Shown here in pieces: positions 32,036-39,754 of a stretch of 41,393 nt of DNA; the first letter of the stretch is position 1; every line of letters begins with the position of its first letter. The notes under the pieces are model-generated. The model did no database searches. It was not told where the DNA came from and saw nothing but the letters and a program-made list of their open reading frames with translations. This stretch comes from CAYQDR01 sp964416315 (GTDB lineage: Bacteria > Methylomirabilota > Methylomirabilia > Rokubacteriales > DASRDR01): NCBI GenBank assembly GCA_964416315.1, contig CAYQDR010000028.1, forward strand, positions 1 through 41,393, read 5' to 3'. The position numbers were made by a program, and so were the translations under genes.

Positions 32036-33300
32036 CCAGCCGCCGCGACGACCTTCTTGTGCTCGAGGGCCTCGAAGAAGGCGTCGATCCGGTTCCGGAG
32101 CTGGGCCTCGGCGTAGTAGCGCGGGTCCTCGAGGTCGGACTCGACCATGAGCGTGGGCACCCCCAGCTCCCGCGTGAAGTACTCGCGCATGTCGCCCTGC
32201 CCCGCCGAGAACAGCCGGCAGGACTTGATGGAGTGGATGACGAGCGCGTCGGCCTCCCACTCCTCCACGTACCGCTTGATCTGGCCGTAGCGGGCGACGA
32301 TGGAGCGGTTCGTCAGGTTCTCGCGCATCATCTGCTCGGCGATGGACTCGAGCGGCCGCCGCGGGTCGTGGCGGAAGCCCCACTCCCAGATGCCGCCCAC
32401 GGTCGAGTAGGTCGAGGCCACGGCGACCGCGCCCCATTTTGTGAAGAGGTTCCGGAAGCTCCGATAGTAGGGGTAGGGCGGCGGCCCCTCGACGACGGTG
32501 CGGAAGCGCTCCTCCTCGAGCGGGCCGAAGCCCTGGGCCACCAGCCCTTCGAACTCGGCGACGGCCTCGTCGAAGAACTCGGCCGCCTCGCGCGTCCCGC
32601 GGAGGACGTTGATCGGCCCCATCATGTTGATGGCGTCGAAGTAGGCGTCGAAGGGCGCGGGCCGGTGCTTGCAGAGATCCTTGCAGCGGGCATAGCCCTC
32701 CTCCGCCCGGGCGGCGTCGGCGAGGATCTCCCGCAGCTCGTCGATGTCGAACCGGTGGCCCGTGACGCTCTCGCAGAGCGCGATCAGCTCCTTGAGCTGG
32801 CTGACGACGTAGCGGATGTCCGCCTCGGTCGGCTCCGGGGTGCGGGCGAACGGCACGTCGATCACGAACAGCTTCGAGCCGCTGATGTCGGCGAGGTGCT
32901 CGAACCACTTCACGTAGACGTTGCACCCCACGTAGTTGCACACGGTGATCGTGGGGAAGGGGATCGGCTTGCCCGGCCCCATCCCCCCGTCGAGGAAGAG
33001 GCCGATGTCGGCCTTCACGTAAGCGCAGTTGTCGCTGGAGTAGCCCGCCTGCTCCGCCTTGAGGATGAGCGGAAGGGACTTCTTGCGGATCGCGTTCTGC
33101 AGGGCGGTGACCTCGGGGAACATGGGGAGCACGTGACACGCGCGCAGGAGCTCCACGCAGTTGCCGGAGATCATCAGGGCGCCGGTCGCGCGCCCCTCCG
33201 CCTCGGCCCGCCCGAGCTCCCCCATCCACGCGGACATGAGCTCCCGGGACCGCTCGTGCACCCGCCCCTGGTACTGCCGTTCCTTGCCCGTGGCCGGCAT
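32032..33300 (-). CDS. BcrB/BzdO-like reductase subunit (2-hydroxyacyl-CoA dehydratase superfamily)
   Basis: 422 residues. Conserved Cys: C48 (GNCVELLRAC), C92 in GYSSDNCAYVKADIG, and C361 (SIKSCRLFSAGQGD). The GYS-x-D-x-C-x-Y-V and K-S-C-R patterns are typical of HgdB/BcrB/FldC-type subunits that ligate a [4Fe-4S] cluster beside the substrate. Class I benzoyl-CoA reductases use a BcrB-BcrC heterodimer to dearomatise the ring with electrons from the ATPases. A dehydratase of 2-hydroxyacyl-CoA is the alternative; two neighbouring ATPases and the aromatic context favour the reductase. Confidence 0.85.
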   Translation of the reverse strand: MPATGKERQYQGRVHERSRELMSAWMGELGRAEAEGRATGALMISGNCVELLRACHVLPMFPEVTALQNAIRKKSLPLILKAEQAGYSSDNCAYVKADIGLFLDGGMGPGKPIPFPTITVCNYVGCNVYVKWFEHLADISGSKLFVIDVPFARTPEPTEADIRYVVSQLKELIALCESVTGHRFDIDELREILADAARAEEGYARCKDLCKHRPAPFDAYFDAINMMGPINVLRGTREAAEFFDEAVAEFEGLVAQGFGPLEEERFRTVVEGPPPYPYYRSFRNLFTKWGAVAVASTYSTVGGIWEWGFRHDPRRPLESIAEQMMRENLTNRSIVARYGQIKRYVEEWEADALVIHSIKSCRLFSAGQGDMREYFTRELGVPTLMVESDLEDPRYYAEAQLRNRIDAFFEALEHKKVVAAAG

Positions 33301-33303
33301 CGC

Positions 33304-33352
33304 CCTGCCCCCCTCACCTTGCCCTCTCCCCCCGAGGGGAGAGGGTGATTTG
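33304..33352. repeat. REP-like palindrome in the BcrC-BcrB gap
   Basis: CCCTCTCCCCCCGAGGGGAGAGGG forms a hairpin, in a 54-base gap. It resembles the unit at 22150. Confidence 0.6.
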
Positions 33353-33354
33353 AC

Positions 33355-34509
33355 CTACTCGAAGAGCATCGATTCGACGAACGTCTCGATCTCGTTGCGC
33401 GTGCGCTCGAAGGTCCACATCTTTTCCTCGAACTCGACGAGGAGGTGCGGGATCCCGGCCCGCTCCAGCCCCTGCTTCATCAGCACGTAGTCGAAGAGGG
33501 CGGGCTCGCAGAACTTCGCCGGCATGAAGACGACGGCGTCCGCCCGGGCCCGGCGGACCTTCTCGATGAGCCCGTGCGAGCGGTGCTCCCGGCTCTCGTG
33601 GCGCGTCGAGGAGGGGACCGACTGCTCGAGGTAGGCCGCCCCGAGCCGCTCGAAGGGGTCCCCGTCGGGGGCGACGTCGCTGGTGAACCAACGCCAGCCG
33701 AGGACGAGGTCGTCCTCGACGACGTAGCAGCCGGCCTCCTCGAGGACCTCGAGGAGCCCGAGCGGCGGCTGCTCGCAGAACACCCCTTCCACGACCACCC
33801 GGAGCCGGTCGCGCGGCCGCGCGGCGCGGCGGGGCAGCTCACGGAGGAGCACGTCCGTCCAGGCGAGGGCCGCCTCCGGGGGGACCATCGTGGCACCCCG
33901 CAGGAGCACGTACAGCTCGATGGTCGAGAGCTTCTGCGGCTCCTCGATCCGGAAGGCGTAGAGCGCCCGGAGCCGCGCCCGGAGCGCGTTGTAGAGCTCG
34001 ATGCTCTTGGCGAGGGCCATGGGCGTCACCGCGAGGCCGAACGACTCGTGGAACCCGTCGGCGAGGCGGCGCAGCTCCTCCGCGGCGTAGCGCGGGGCCG
34101 CGGGCGAGGTCGAGTTCTGCGGGAGGTGGAGGTACTCGACGAAGACCTGCGGGAAGTTGCGCTGGTAGATGCTCGCCAGGTTGCGGGCCACGTCGCAGAT
34201 GTTCGAGAAGACGAAGCCGTCGACGCCCTTGACGAGTCCCTGGAAGCCCAGCTCGAGCGTGGACTTCGCGATGGAGCAGACGAAGGACTGGAAGCGCGCG
34301 TCGGCGTGCGTCAGCTCGACGGAGGCGCCGCCGCCCATGAGGGCGAGCGGGAGCATGCCGGCGGCGTGGATCAGCTCGGCGGGCGCCCAGACGGGGTAGA
34401 CGGCGACCGTCCGCCCGCCGGGGTGCCCCGTCTTCCACCGCTCGGCCACCTGGCCCAGGGGCTCCGCGACGAGCCCCCGGCACTGCTCGAGGATCTCCTC
34501 AGGCGTCAT
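33355..34509 (-). CDS. BcrC/BzdN-like reductase subunit (2-hydroxyacyl-CoA dehydratase superfamily)
   Basis: 384 residues, matching the ~380 of BcrC/BzdN. Motifs: VYPVWAPAELIHAAGMLPLA (typical start), C78 (QSFVCSIAKS), C105 (SNICDVARN) and C334 (MPAKFCEPALFDYV). Three Cys would hold the [4Fe-4S] cluster of this subunit. It is the first structural gene after the TetR regulator, overlapping it by 11 bases, and it is followed by the BcrB-like gene. Confidence 0.86.
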   Translation of the reverse strand: MTPEEILEQCRGLVAEPLGQVAERWKTGHPGGRTVAVYPVWAPAELIHAAGMLPLALMGGGASVELTHADARFQSFVCSIAKSTLELGFQGLVKGVDGFVFSNICDVARNLASIYQRNFPQVFVEYLHLPQNSTSPAAPRYAAEELRRLADGFHESFGLAVTPMALAKSIELYNALRARLRALYAFRIEEPQKLSTIELYVLLRGATMVPPEAALAWTDVLLRELPRRAARPRDRLRVVVEGVFCEQPPLGLLEVLEEAGCYVVEDDLVLGWRWFTSDVAPDGDPFERLGAAYLEQSVPSSTRHESREHRSHGLIEKVRRARADAVVFMPAKFCEPALFDYVLMKQGLERAGIPHLLVEFEEKMWTFERTRNEIETFVESMLFE

Positions 34510-35122
34510 GGTCGCCTCCGACGGCCGCCGGCACGCCCTCCCGGTCGGCCGAGCGTTCGAGGAAGCCGTACAGGAAGAGCGCCGCGACCTCGGCGGCCAG
34601 GGCGCGCGAATCCTCCTGGGAGCGCAGGAAGGGTCGCGTGGCGATCCCGTTGAGCATCCCGAGGAGCAGGTTCGTGGCCGACAGGAGCTCGTCGCCGGAG
34701 CGGCCGTGCGGGTCCAGCTCGCGGAGGACGGCGAGGCCGCGCTCCAGGTACGCCCGTCGCTTGGCGGCGATCTCCGAGCGCCGGGGCTCGCCCAGGAGCT
34801 CGTGGTCGCGGTTGATGATCTTGAGCGCGGGGGCCTGCTGGAACCCGAAGTCGAGGTGCGTCTGGACGAGGGCGAAGAGCTTCCCCTCGGGCGTCCGCGC
34901 CCCGCCCAGTGCCGCGTCGAGCGTCGCGAGCAGCCGGTCCAGCGACCGGTCGAGCACGAGGAAGAGCAGCTCTTCCTTCCCGCCGACGTAGTGGTAGAGG
35001 CCCGCGAGGGAGAGCCCGGCCGCCCGCGCGATCTCGCGGATCGACGCCTGGGGGAAGCCGCGCCGCGCGATCACGCCGCGCGCGGCCTCGAGGATCTCGT
35101 CGTAACGCTCTTCGATCGCCAC
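34499..35122 (-). CDS. TetR family transcriptional regulator
   Basis: 207 residues from GTG 35122 (GGAGG upstream; an upstream GTG at 35137 is possible). N-terminal HTH: AARGVIARRGFPQASIREIA, RAAGLSLAGLYHYVGGKEEL. The C-terminal ligand domain has LDFGFQQAPALKIINRDHEL typical of the TetR subgroup acting on fatty-acid or aromatic-CoA genes (PaaR/FadR-like). It is the first gene of the aromatic array and overlaps the BcrC-like gene, so autoregulation and control of the whole set, perhaps with an acyl- or aryl-CoA as inducer, is likely. Confidence 0.92.
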   Translation of the reverse strand: MAIEERYDEILEAARGVIARRGFPQASIREIARAAGLSLAGLYHYVGGKEELLFLVLDRSLDRLLATLDAALGGARTPEGKLFALVQTHLDFGFQQAPALKIINRDHELLGEPRRSEIAAKRRAYLERGLAVLRELDPHGRSGDELLSATNLLLGMLNGIATRPFLRSQEDSRALAAEVAALFLYGFLERSADREGVPAAVGGDHDA

Positions 35123-35195
35123 TGTCGAACCCTCCACCGATCAGCTGTTCGCTTGCCAGAACGGTAGCGCGTTCGGTCGGTCGGGAGAATCCCGC

Positions 35196-35221
35196 GAATG
35201 CCTCATTTTCATGAGGCGTTC
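35196..35221. promoter_or_regulatory. Inverted repeat, candidate TetR operator
   Basis: GAATGCCTCAT, TTTC, ATGAGGCGTTC: 10 of 11 positions are complementary. It lies ~75 bases upstream of the GTG at 35122, where an operator of the array would be expected. Confidence 0.55.
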
Positions 35222-35509
35222 GGCTCACTCCTCGCGGCAGGGGGACTCCGAGGCGGCCCTCGTCCGGACACGACTCGGGATGGCGGAGCCCGGGCGGTGG
35301 CCGGGGGGGGCCTCGGTGGAGCCGAGCCGGACGACGCTGGGCCGCGCTCCCTCAGATACTCCTACTCGGAAGCGGCCAATGCGCGACGCCCAGAGGGCGG
35401 GGTCGTTCGGGGCCTAACCTACCCGACCATGAGTAAGCGGGAACTGCTCGGCTCACGCGGATCCCTGCGGCGGTCCGCCGGGCCGTGATCAGGGTCCGGG
35501 AGGGTCGAC

Positions 35510-35531
35510 GGCGTCGCACCGGCGCGACGCC
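35510..35531 (-). terminator. Hairpin after the nuclease-family gene
   Basis: GGCGTCGC-ACCGGC-GCGACGCC, an 8-bp perfect stem directly after the stop codon (35533-35535, minus strand). There is no T-run. Confidence 0.5.
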
Positions 35532-35532
35532 C

Positions 35533-36015
35533 TTAGAAATCTCCGGGGTTCAGCCTCTCAAGCCACCGGCTCACGTTGCTCCCCGCGGGGAGCACATGGC
35601 GGGGCGAACGCGGCACCGCGTGCGCAAACGCCGCGCGAGTAGCATAGATCGGGGCGTTCGACCGCAGCGCCAGTGCGAGCGCGTCCGGGGGGTAGCAGCG
35701 CAGGGTCATCTCGTCTCCGGCGGGCGAGATCGCCAGGTTGACGAAGGCCGTGATGCCTCTTTCGCCGGCGTCGTCCAGCACGACGCGTGTGATCCTCGCC
35801 TGGAACGCGGCTAACAGCGACTGAATGAAATCGTAGACGGGGTTGCATGCGCATCGGGCGCGCCCCATCTCTCTGGCAAGGCGCTGTGTCTCATGAGGGT
35901 CGGTGGCGAAGGCCAGGCAGAACCGCTGTTCGAGGTCCTCGAGGACGACCATGCCGCGCTGGCCGTCCGGCGTGTCGCCGATGTCGCTCACCCGGATAAG
36001 CGTGAGGCTTTTCAT
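35533..36015 (-). CDS. Bifunctional nuclease (BFN/DUF151) family protein
   Basis: 160 residues from ATG 36015. MVVLEDLEQRFCLAFATDPH, then DFIQSLLAAFQARITRVVLD and FVNLAISPAGDEMTLRCYPP followed by DALALALRSNAPIYATRAAF. The last segment (DA-x-ALALR-x-N-x-PIY) is the hallmark of the DUF151/BFN domain. The biological role in bacteria is poorly known; plant homologues have DNase/RNase activity. The downstream neighbour on the same strand is the array; upstream is an Rrf2 regulator 72 bases away, likely co-transcribed. Confidence 0.87.
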   Translation of the reverse strand: MKSLTLIRVSDIGDTPDGQRGMVVLEDLEQRFCLAFATDPHETQRLAREMGRARCACNPVYDFIQSLLAAFQARITRVVLDDAGERGITAFVNLAISPAGDEMTLRCYPPDALALALRSNAPIYATRAAFAHAVPRSPRHVLPAGSNVSRWLERLNPGDF

Positions 36016-36087
36016 CTCGTCATCCCGCTCCCGGCAACGAGGCTTCCGCGCCCGCTAGCCCTTCCGTTCCGCCGGCTATCACCCGAG

Positions 36088-36543
36088 CTATCTCGCATCC
36101 GGTGCCGCGCCCTGAACGGCTGAGGGTTGTTCCTCTGGGGACGGCGACACCAGATCGTCGATCGTGATGCTGTCGAGAACGGCGGCGAGCCGCTGATGCA
36201 GCGCCCGCATCGGCTCCACGAGGACGCAGCGCGACAGGCGAGGGCAGCGGCAGGCCTCGGGCTCGACGCAGTCCACCAGGAGCGGAGGCTCGTCAACCGC
36301 CCGAATGACATCGGTCAGGCGGATTGCGGAGAGATCGCGGGTGAGGAGGTAGCCCCCGTGGGCTCCGCGCTTCGAGGCGACGAGGCCGGAGCGGCAGAGG
36401 TTCTGGAGAATCTTGGCCAGGAAATCGTAGGGGATCGAGAGCCGATCCGACATCTCCTCACAGGACGCCACCCGCCCCTTTCCCTCCGTACCGAGGAACA
36501 CAAGGACGACGAGGCCGTAGTCGCACTCGCGCGTCAGCCACAT
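36088..36543 (-). CDS. Rrf2 family regulator with three clustered Cys
   Basis: 151 residues from ATG 36543. HTH region: TRECDYGLVVLVFLGTEGKG, SIPYDFLAKILQNLCRSGLV, the wing SKRGAHGGYLLTRDLSAIRL. Three clustered Cys follow in VDCVEPEACRCPRLSRCVL (four Cys in total there), as in the [2Fe-2S] regulators IscR/NsrR/RsrR. It probably senses Fe-S status, NO or redox. Partnered with the BFN-type gene. The target sites are unknown. Confidence 0.9.
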   Translation of the reverse strand: MWLTRECDYGLVVLVFLGTEGKGRVASCEEMSDRLSIPYDFLAKILQNLCRSGLVASKRGAHGGYLLTRDLSAIRLTDVIRAVDEPPLLVDCVEPEACRCPRLSRCVLVEPMRALHQRLAAVLDSITIDDLVSPSPEEQPSAVQGAAPDAR

Positions 36544-36903
36544 CGCAGAGGGTTACCGGAGCGTCGCTGACCGAGGCCGCCAATTCACATCGGGCCTCCA
36601 ATAGGGAACTCGGCGGGCGTTCAGGAGCCTGCCCGACCTACGCCCGCATCTTGAGCGTCGCCACGCGGAGTGTCAACAAGTAGGAGATCGTAAATCGGAA
36701 CCTCGCGGTCCGATTTCGGCCGACCCCCGCGGCTCTTGGAGCTCGCTCCGCCCGGCCCCGCCGGGCGTCACGCGTCGCACCCCATCAAGCGCTCCTCGGG
36801 CATGCCCCCGGCCCGGCGGAGCTCGGGTCGGATCCGGGTGCAGGCGCAGCGGACGGCTCAGGGAGCGCCAGAGCGAGACGTCGGGGAAGGCGTGTGGTTC
36901 GGG
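36544..36903. other. Intergenic region of 360 bases
   Basis: It contains the inverted repeat at 36692-36716 and otherwise only low-information GC-rich sequence. No coding frame fits a known family here. Confidence 0.5.
36692..36716 (-). terminator. Inverted repeat downstream of the thioesterase gene
   Basis: AAATCGGA, nine bases (ACCTCGCGG), TCCGATTT; CC and GG inside extend the stem with one bulged base. It lies ~190 bases past the thioesterase stop on its strand. It could instead be a regulator site upstream of the Rrf2 gene. Confidence 0.4.
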
Positions 36904-37299
36904 CTATGGGAACGCGCCGTGGATGTAGAAGGTGCCGGTGGCCAGGGCGACCAGGCGGTCCCCGTCGGCGTGCACCCGGGCCTCCAGGACCCCGACCCGC
37001 TTCGTGCGCTCCACCACGCGGGCCTCCGCCCGGAGCTCCCCGGCGGAGACCGGGGCGAGGTACTGGATTTTCACCTCGAGCGTGGCGCAGCGCTCACCGG
37101 GGCCGAGCCGGGTGACGAGCGCCCCGCCCATGGCGTAGTCCACGAGCGTGTAGAGGATGCCGCCGTGGACGACCCCGTAGGGGTTCATGTGGTCCGGCCG
37201 GACGGTCAGGTCGAACCGGCACCGGCCGTCGGCCATGGGCCCCCGGCGGACGCCCAGGAGGTCCGCCAGCGGGCCGATGCCGGGATCCTGTCGTGCCAT
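36904..37299 (-). CDS. PaaI-like hotdog thioesterase
   Basis: 131 residues. Hotdog-fold signature: HMNPYGVVHGGILYTLVDYA (catalytic-region Asn/His-Gly-Gly and Asp), MGGALVTRLGPGERCATLEV, KIQYLAPVSAGELRAEARVV. PaaI-type enzymes release CoA from stalled or dead-end aryl-CoA esters. Proximity to paaK and the aryl-CoA reductase-like array fits such a housekeeping role, although it stands alone on the minus strand beyond the Rrf2 gene. Confidence 0.92.
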   Translation of the reverse strand: MARQDPGIGPLADLLGVRRGPMADGRCRFDLTVRPDHMNPYGVVHGGILYTLVDYAMGGALVTRLGPGERCATLEVKIQYLAPVSAGELRAEARVVERTKRVGVLEARVHADGDRLVALATGTFYIHGAFP

Positions 37300-37455
37300 G
37301 CCGCCCCTCCCCCGGGGTGGACCGCCCCCCGGATGACCGGATCATACCCCGCCCTCCCCGGCCGCGATCAAGCGGGCGCCGATCCCCGGCTGATTCACCC
37401 GGCTCATGAAATTGACGCGACCGCGAGATGGACACGCCGGCGGCGAAGGCGCTCA

Positions 37456-37731
37456 ATGCGCGCGATGATCACGACCCGCACGCCGGGGGGCGCGTCGCGG
37501 CGGTACCTCACCCGGTCGGACGTCGCCCGGCTCTTCGAGGTGTCTCCCGGGACCGTCGCCCGCTGGGCTCGGGAAGGGAAGCTCCCGTTCGTGCTCACCC
37601 TGGGTGGCCAGCGCCGCTATCTCCGCGACGAGATCGTCGACCTCGTGCGGAAGAGCCGAGAGACACCGGAGGGCAGGGAGTGCTTCGAGGCCGCGCCGGG
37701 GCTGCTCGCTCCGGAAAGGAGGAGGTCATGA
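37456..37731 (+). CDS. Small HTH protein (MerR/excisionase-like)
   Basis: 91 residues from ATG 37456 (a second ATG at 37465 is possible). YLTRSDVARLFEVSPGTVAR, WAREGKLPFVLTLGGQRRYL is the helix-turn-helix-17/BldC-type fold that binds DNA through the Arg-rich wing. The C-terminus is short. It overlaps the next gene by ATGA and may regulate the cytochrome/Mo-enzyme genes downstream. Confidence 0.82.
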   Translation: MRAMITTRTPGGASRRYLTRSDVARLFEVSPGTVARWAREGKLPFVLTLGGQRRYLRDEIVDLVRKSRETPEGRECFEAAPGLLAPERRRS

Positions 37732-38036
37732 CCCCGTGGATCTATCTCGCCGGCATCCTCGTCGTCGGGCTGCTCTTCGTCCTCGTTCCGGTGACGGTGG
37801 ACGCGTTCCTCCGCTTCCGCGGGAAGCGCTGCCTCGTCTGTCCCGAGGCCGGGACCCGCGCCGAGGTCGGGCTCGACACCCGGTACGCCGCCTTCACGGC
37901 GGTGTTCCGGGCGACGCCGCGCGTGCGGGTGAAGCTCTGCTCGCTGTGGCCCGAGCGGCAGGGCTGCGCCCAGACCTGTCTGCGGCTCCCGGCGGTGTCG
38001 GAGGACGCGGAGCCGGCCCAGCGCCGCGCCTCCTGA
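37728..38036 (+). CDS. Small membrane-anchored Cys-rich protein
   Basis: 102 residues after AAAGGAGGAGG. One N-terminal helix (IYLAGILVVGLLFVLVPVTV), then CLVCPEAGTRAEVG and a second group KLCSLWPERQGCAQTCLRLP: five Cys in a CxxC...C...C...C layout that suggests a metal or Fe-S site. I do not recognise a family with certainty. It lies between the HTH gene and the cytochrome gene on the same strand, so a role in the periplasmic electron chain is plausible. Confidence 0.68.
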   Translation: MTPWIYLAGILVVGLLFVLVPVTVDAFLRFRGKRCLVCPEAGTRAEVGLDTRYAAFTAVFRATPRVRVKLCSLWPERQGCAQTCLRLPAVSEDAEPAQRRAS

Positions 38037-38061
38037 TCGCCGGCGGGCAGAGGATCGCGGC

Positions 38062-39726
38062 GTGACGCGAAGGTCCGTCCCGATCGGGCTGGCCGGAGGT
38101 GTCCTCCTCCTCGCGGGGCTCGCGTGGGCCGCGGGCGGGATCGTCCTCGCGGCGGGACCGGCGTCGCCAGCCGCGCCGCCCGCGAGGTCCGGCGGCGCGC
38201 TGCCGATCTCGCTCGCACCGACGTCCCTCCGCCCGGCCTCTCCCGACCTGCTGGCGCTGGGCAAGCGCGTCTACGACACGCAGTGCGCGGCGTGCCACGG
38301 CGCCGATGGTCGCGGGGAGGGCGAGGCGGCGTACCTGCTCTACCCGAAGCCGCGCGATCTCACGGCCGGCAAGTACGCGCTCGTCTCGACCTGGGAGCGG
38401 GTGCCGACGGACGAGGACCTCTACCGCACGATCTCGCGCGGCATCCCGGGGTCGGCGATGCCGTCGTGGGGGCATCTCTCCGAGGAGGAGCGGTGGGGGC
38501 TCGTCCACTACGTGAAGGCGTTCGCCGAGCGTGCCTGGACCGTGCCGCCCTCGGCGGACCCGAAGCCCGGCGGCGGCGTGGGGCAGGGGGTCGTCCGCGT
38601 CCCACCGGCGCCGCCGTTCACGGCGGCGGCTCGGGCGCGGGCGCTCGAGCTCTACGCCGACGCCTGCGCCAGTTGCCACGGCAAGACGGGGCGCGGCGAC
38701 GGCACCGAGGAGCAGAAGGACGACAAGGGCTACCCGACGCGCCCGCGTGATCTCACGCTCGGCGTCTTCAAGGGGAGCCCCGATCCGGCGCACCTCTACC
38801 GCCGCATCGTCGCCGGGATGCCCGGGACGCCCATGCCGATGAGCGACTGGGCGTATGGGGACGACGCCTGGCACCTCGTCCACCTCGTCCGGTCGTGGTC
38901 CAGCGACGAGCTGCGCGCGCGGGCGGAGATGCGGCGGTTCCGCGTCGTCGCGCGGCGCGTCGAGCGCGTGCCCGATCACCCGGACGACGGCGCCTGGCGT
39001 CTGGCCCAGCCGGTGAATCTCCACCTGATGCCGCTCTGGTGGCGGACGGACCGACCGGAGGAGCTGACCGTGCGGGCGCTTCACGACGGCCGGCAACTGG
39101 CGCTCCTCCTGGTCTGGGCGGACGCCACCCACGACCACACGGCGTTGCGACCCCAAGATTTCCGGGACGCCGCCGCCGTCGAGTTCGCGCTGGCGGCCGA
39201 CCCGCCGTTCTTCGGGATGGGGGCGAAGGGGCAGTTCGTGAACATCTGGATGTGGAAGTCGGAGCGGCAGGCCGATCTCGAGCCGGCGTTCCAGGATGTC
39301 GAGAAGGTGTACCCGAACCTCGGCATCGATTCGTACCCGAACCTCCTCGTTTCCCCCATGGAACAGCCTTCGCGCCAGGCGCTGACGCTCCGCTCCGACC
39401 CGACGTTCGTGACAGGGTGGGGGGCGGGGAACATCGTCGCGGACCCGCTCCGCGACAGCGCGGCCGAGGACCTGCAGGCGCAGGGCTTCGGGACGCTCCG
39501 CGCCCGGCCTCGGACGGACCAGAGCGTGATCTCGCGGGGCGTCTACGGGACGGGCACGTACCGCGTCGTCTTCCGCCGGGCGCTGGCCGGTCAGGGCGAG
39601 CAGGCGGTGTCCCTCGTCCCCGGGCGGACTGTGCCGGTCGCGTTCGCCGTCTGGAACGGGAGCGCCGGCGACCGGGACGGCAAGAAGTCGGTCACCATCT
39701 GGCAGGATCTGGAACTGGAGCCGTAG
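38062..39726 (+). CDS. Dihaem cytochrome c fused to an ethylbenzene-dehydrogenase-type haem-binding domain
   Basis: 554 residues from GTG 38062. N-terminal hydrophobic segment (LAGGVLLLAGLAWAAGGIVL). Two cytochrome c modules: CAACH at 75-79 with a Met around 133, and CASCH at 202-206 with Met candidates around 252-258. From ~300 to the end is an EB_dh-like domain, with LMPLWWRTDRPEELTVRALH, AVEFALAADPPFF and NIWMWKSERQADLEPAFQDV, and a C-terminal ending TIWQDLELEP. In type II DMSO-reductase systems this is the gamma subunit that accepts or donates electrons through haem b. The fusion with two c haems would pass electrons directly to soluble or terminal acceptors. It is followed 28 bases later by the catalytic subunit. 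Confidence 0.88.
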   Translation: MTRRSVPIGLAGGVLLLAGLAWAAGGIVLAAGPASPAAPPARSGGALPISLAPTSLRPASPDLLALGKRVYDTQCAACHGADGRGEGEAAYLLYPKPRDLTAGKYALVSTWERVPTDEDLYRTISRGIPGSAMPSWGHLSEEERWGLVHYVKAFAERAWTVPPSADPKPGGGVGQGVVRVPPAPPFTAAARARALELYADACASCHGKTGRGDGTEEQKDDKGYPTRPRDLTLGVFKGSPDPAHLYRRIVAGMPGTPMPMSDWAYGDDAWHLVHLVRSWSSDELRARAEMRRFRVVARRVERVPDHPDDGAWRLAQPVNLHLMPLWWRTDRPEELTVRALHDGRQLALLLVWADATHDHTALRPQDFRDAAAVEFALAADPPFFGMGAKGQFVNIWMWKSERQADLEPAFQDVEKVYPNLGIDSYPNLLVSPMEQPSRQALTLRSDPTFVTGWGAGNIVADPLRDSAAEDLQAQGFGTLRARPRTDQSVISRGVYGTGTYRVVFRRALAGQGEQAVSLVPGRTVPVAFAVWNGSAGDRDGKKSVTIWQDLELEP

Positions 39727-39754
39727 CGCCAGCCGGGCGCGTCGCGAGGAGCCC

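Larger units (their letters stand above)
35123..35532. other. Intergenic region upstream of the TetR-led array
   Basis: 410 bases between the divergently placed ends of the TetR gene and the nuclease-family gene. It holds the inverted repeat at 35196-35221 and the hairpin at 35510-35531. The middle (35230-35500) has no convincing coding frame. The promoter for the array must lie between ~35140 and 35230. Confidence 0.55.

Noticed and set aside
32036..33229. Extension of the molybdopterin subunit upstream of ATG 32035
   Set aside because: The frame is open, but the extension overlaps the BcrB-like gene and lacks similarity; the family start is at 32035.
32032..34509. Class II (BamBC-type) benzoyl-CoA reductase
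   Set aside because: There is no aldehyde:ferredoxin oxidoreductase-type tungsten subunit; the subunits are of the HgdB/BcrBC family with BadF-type ATPases.
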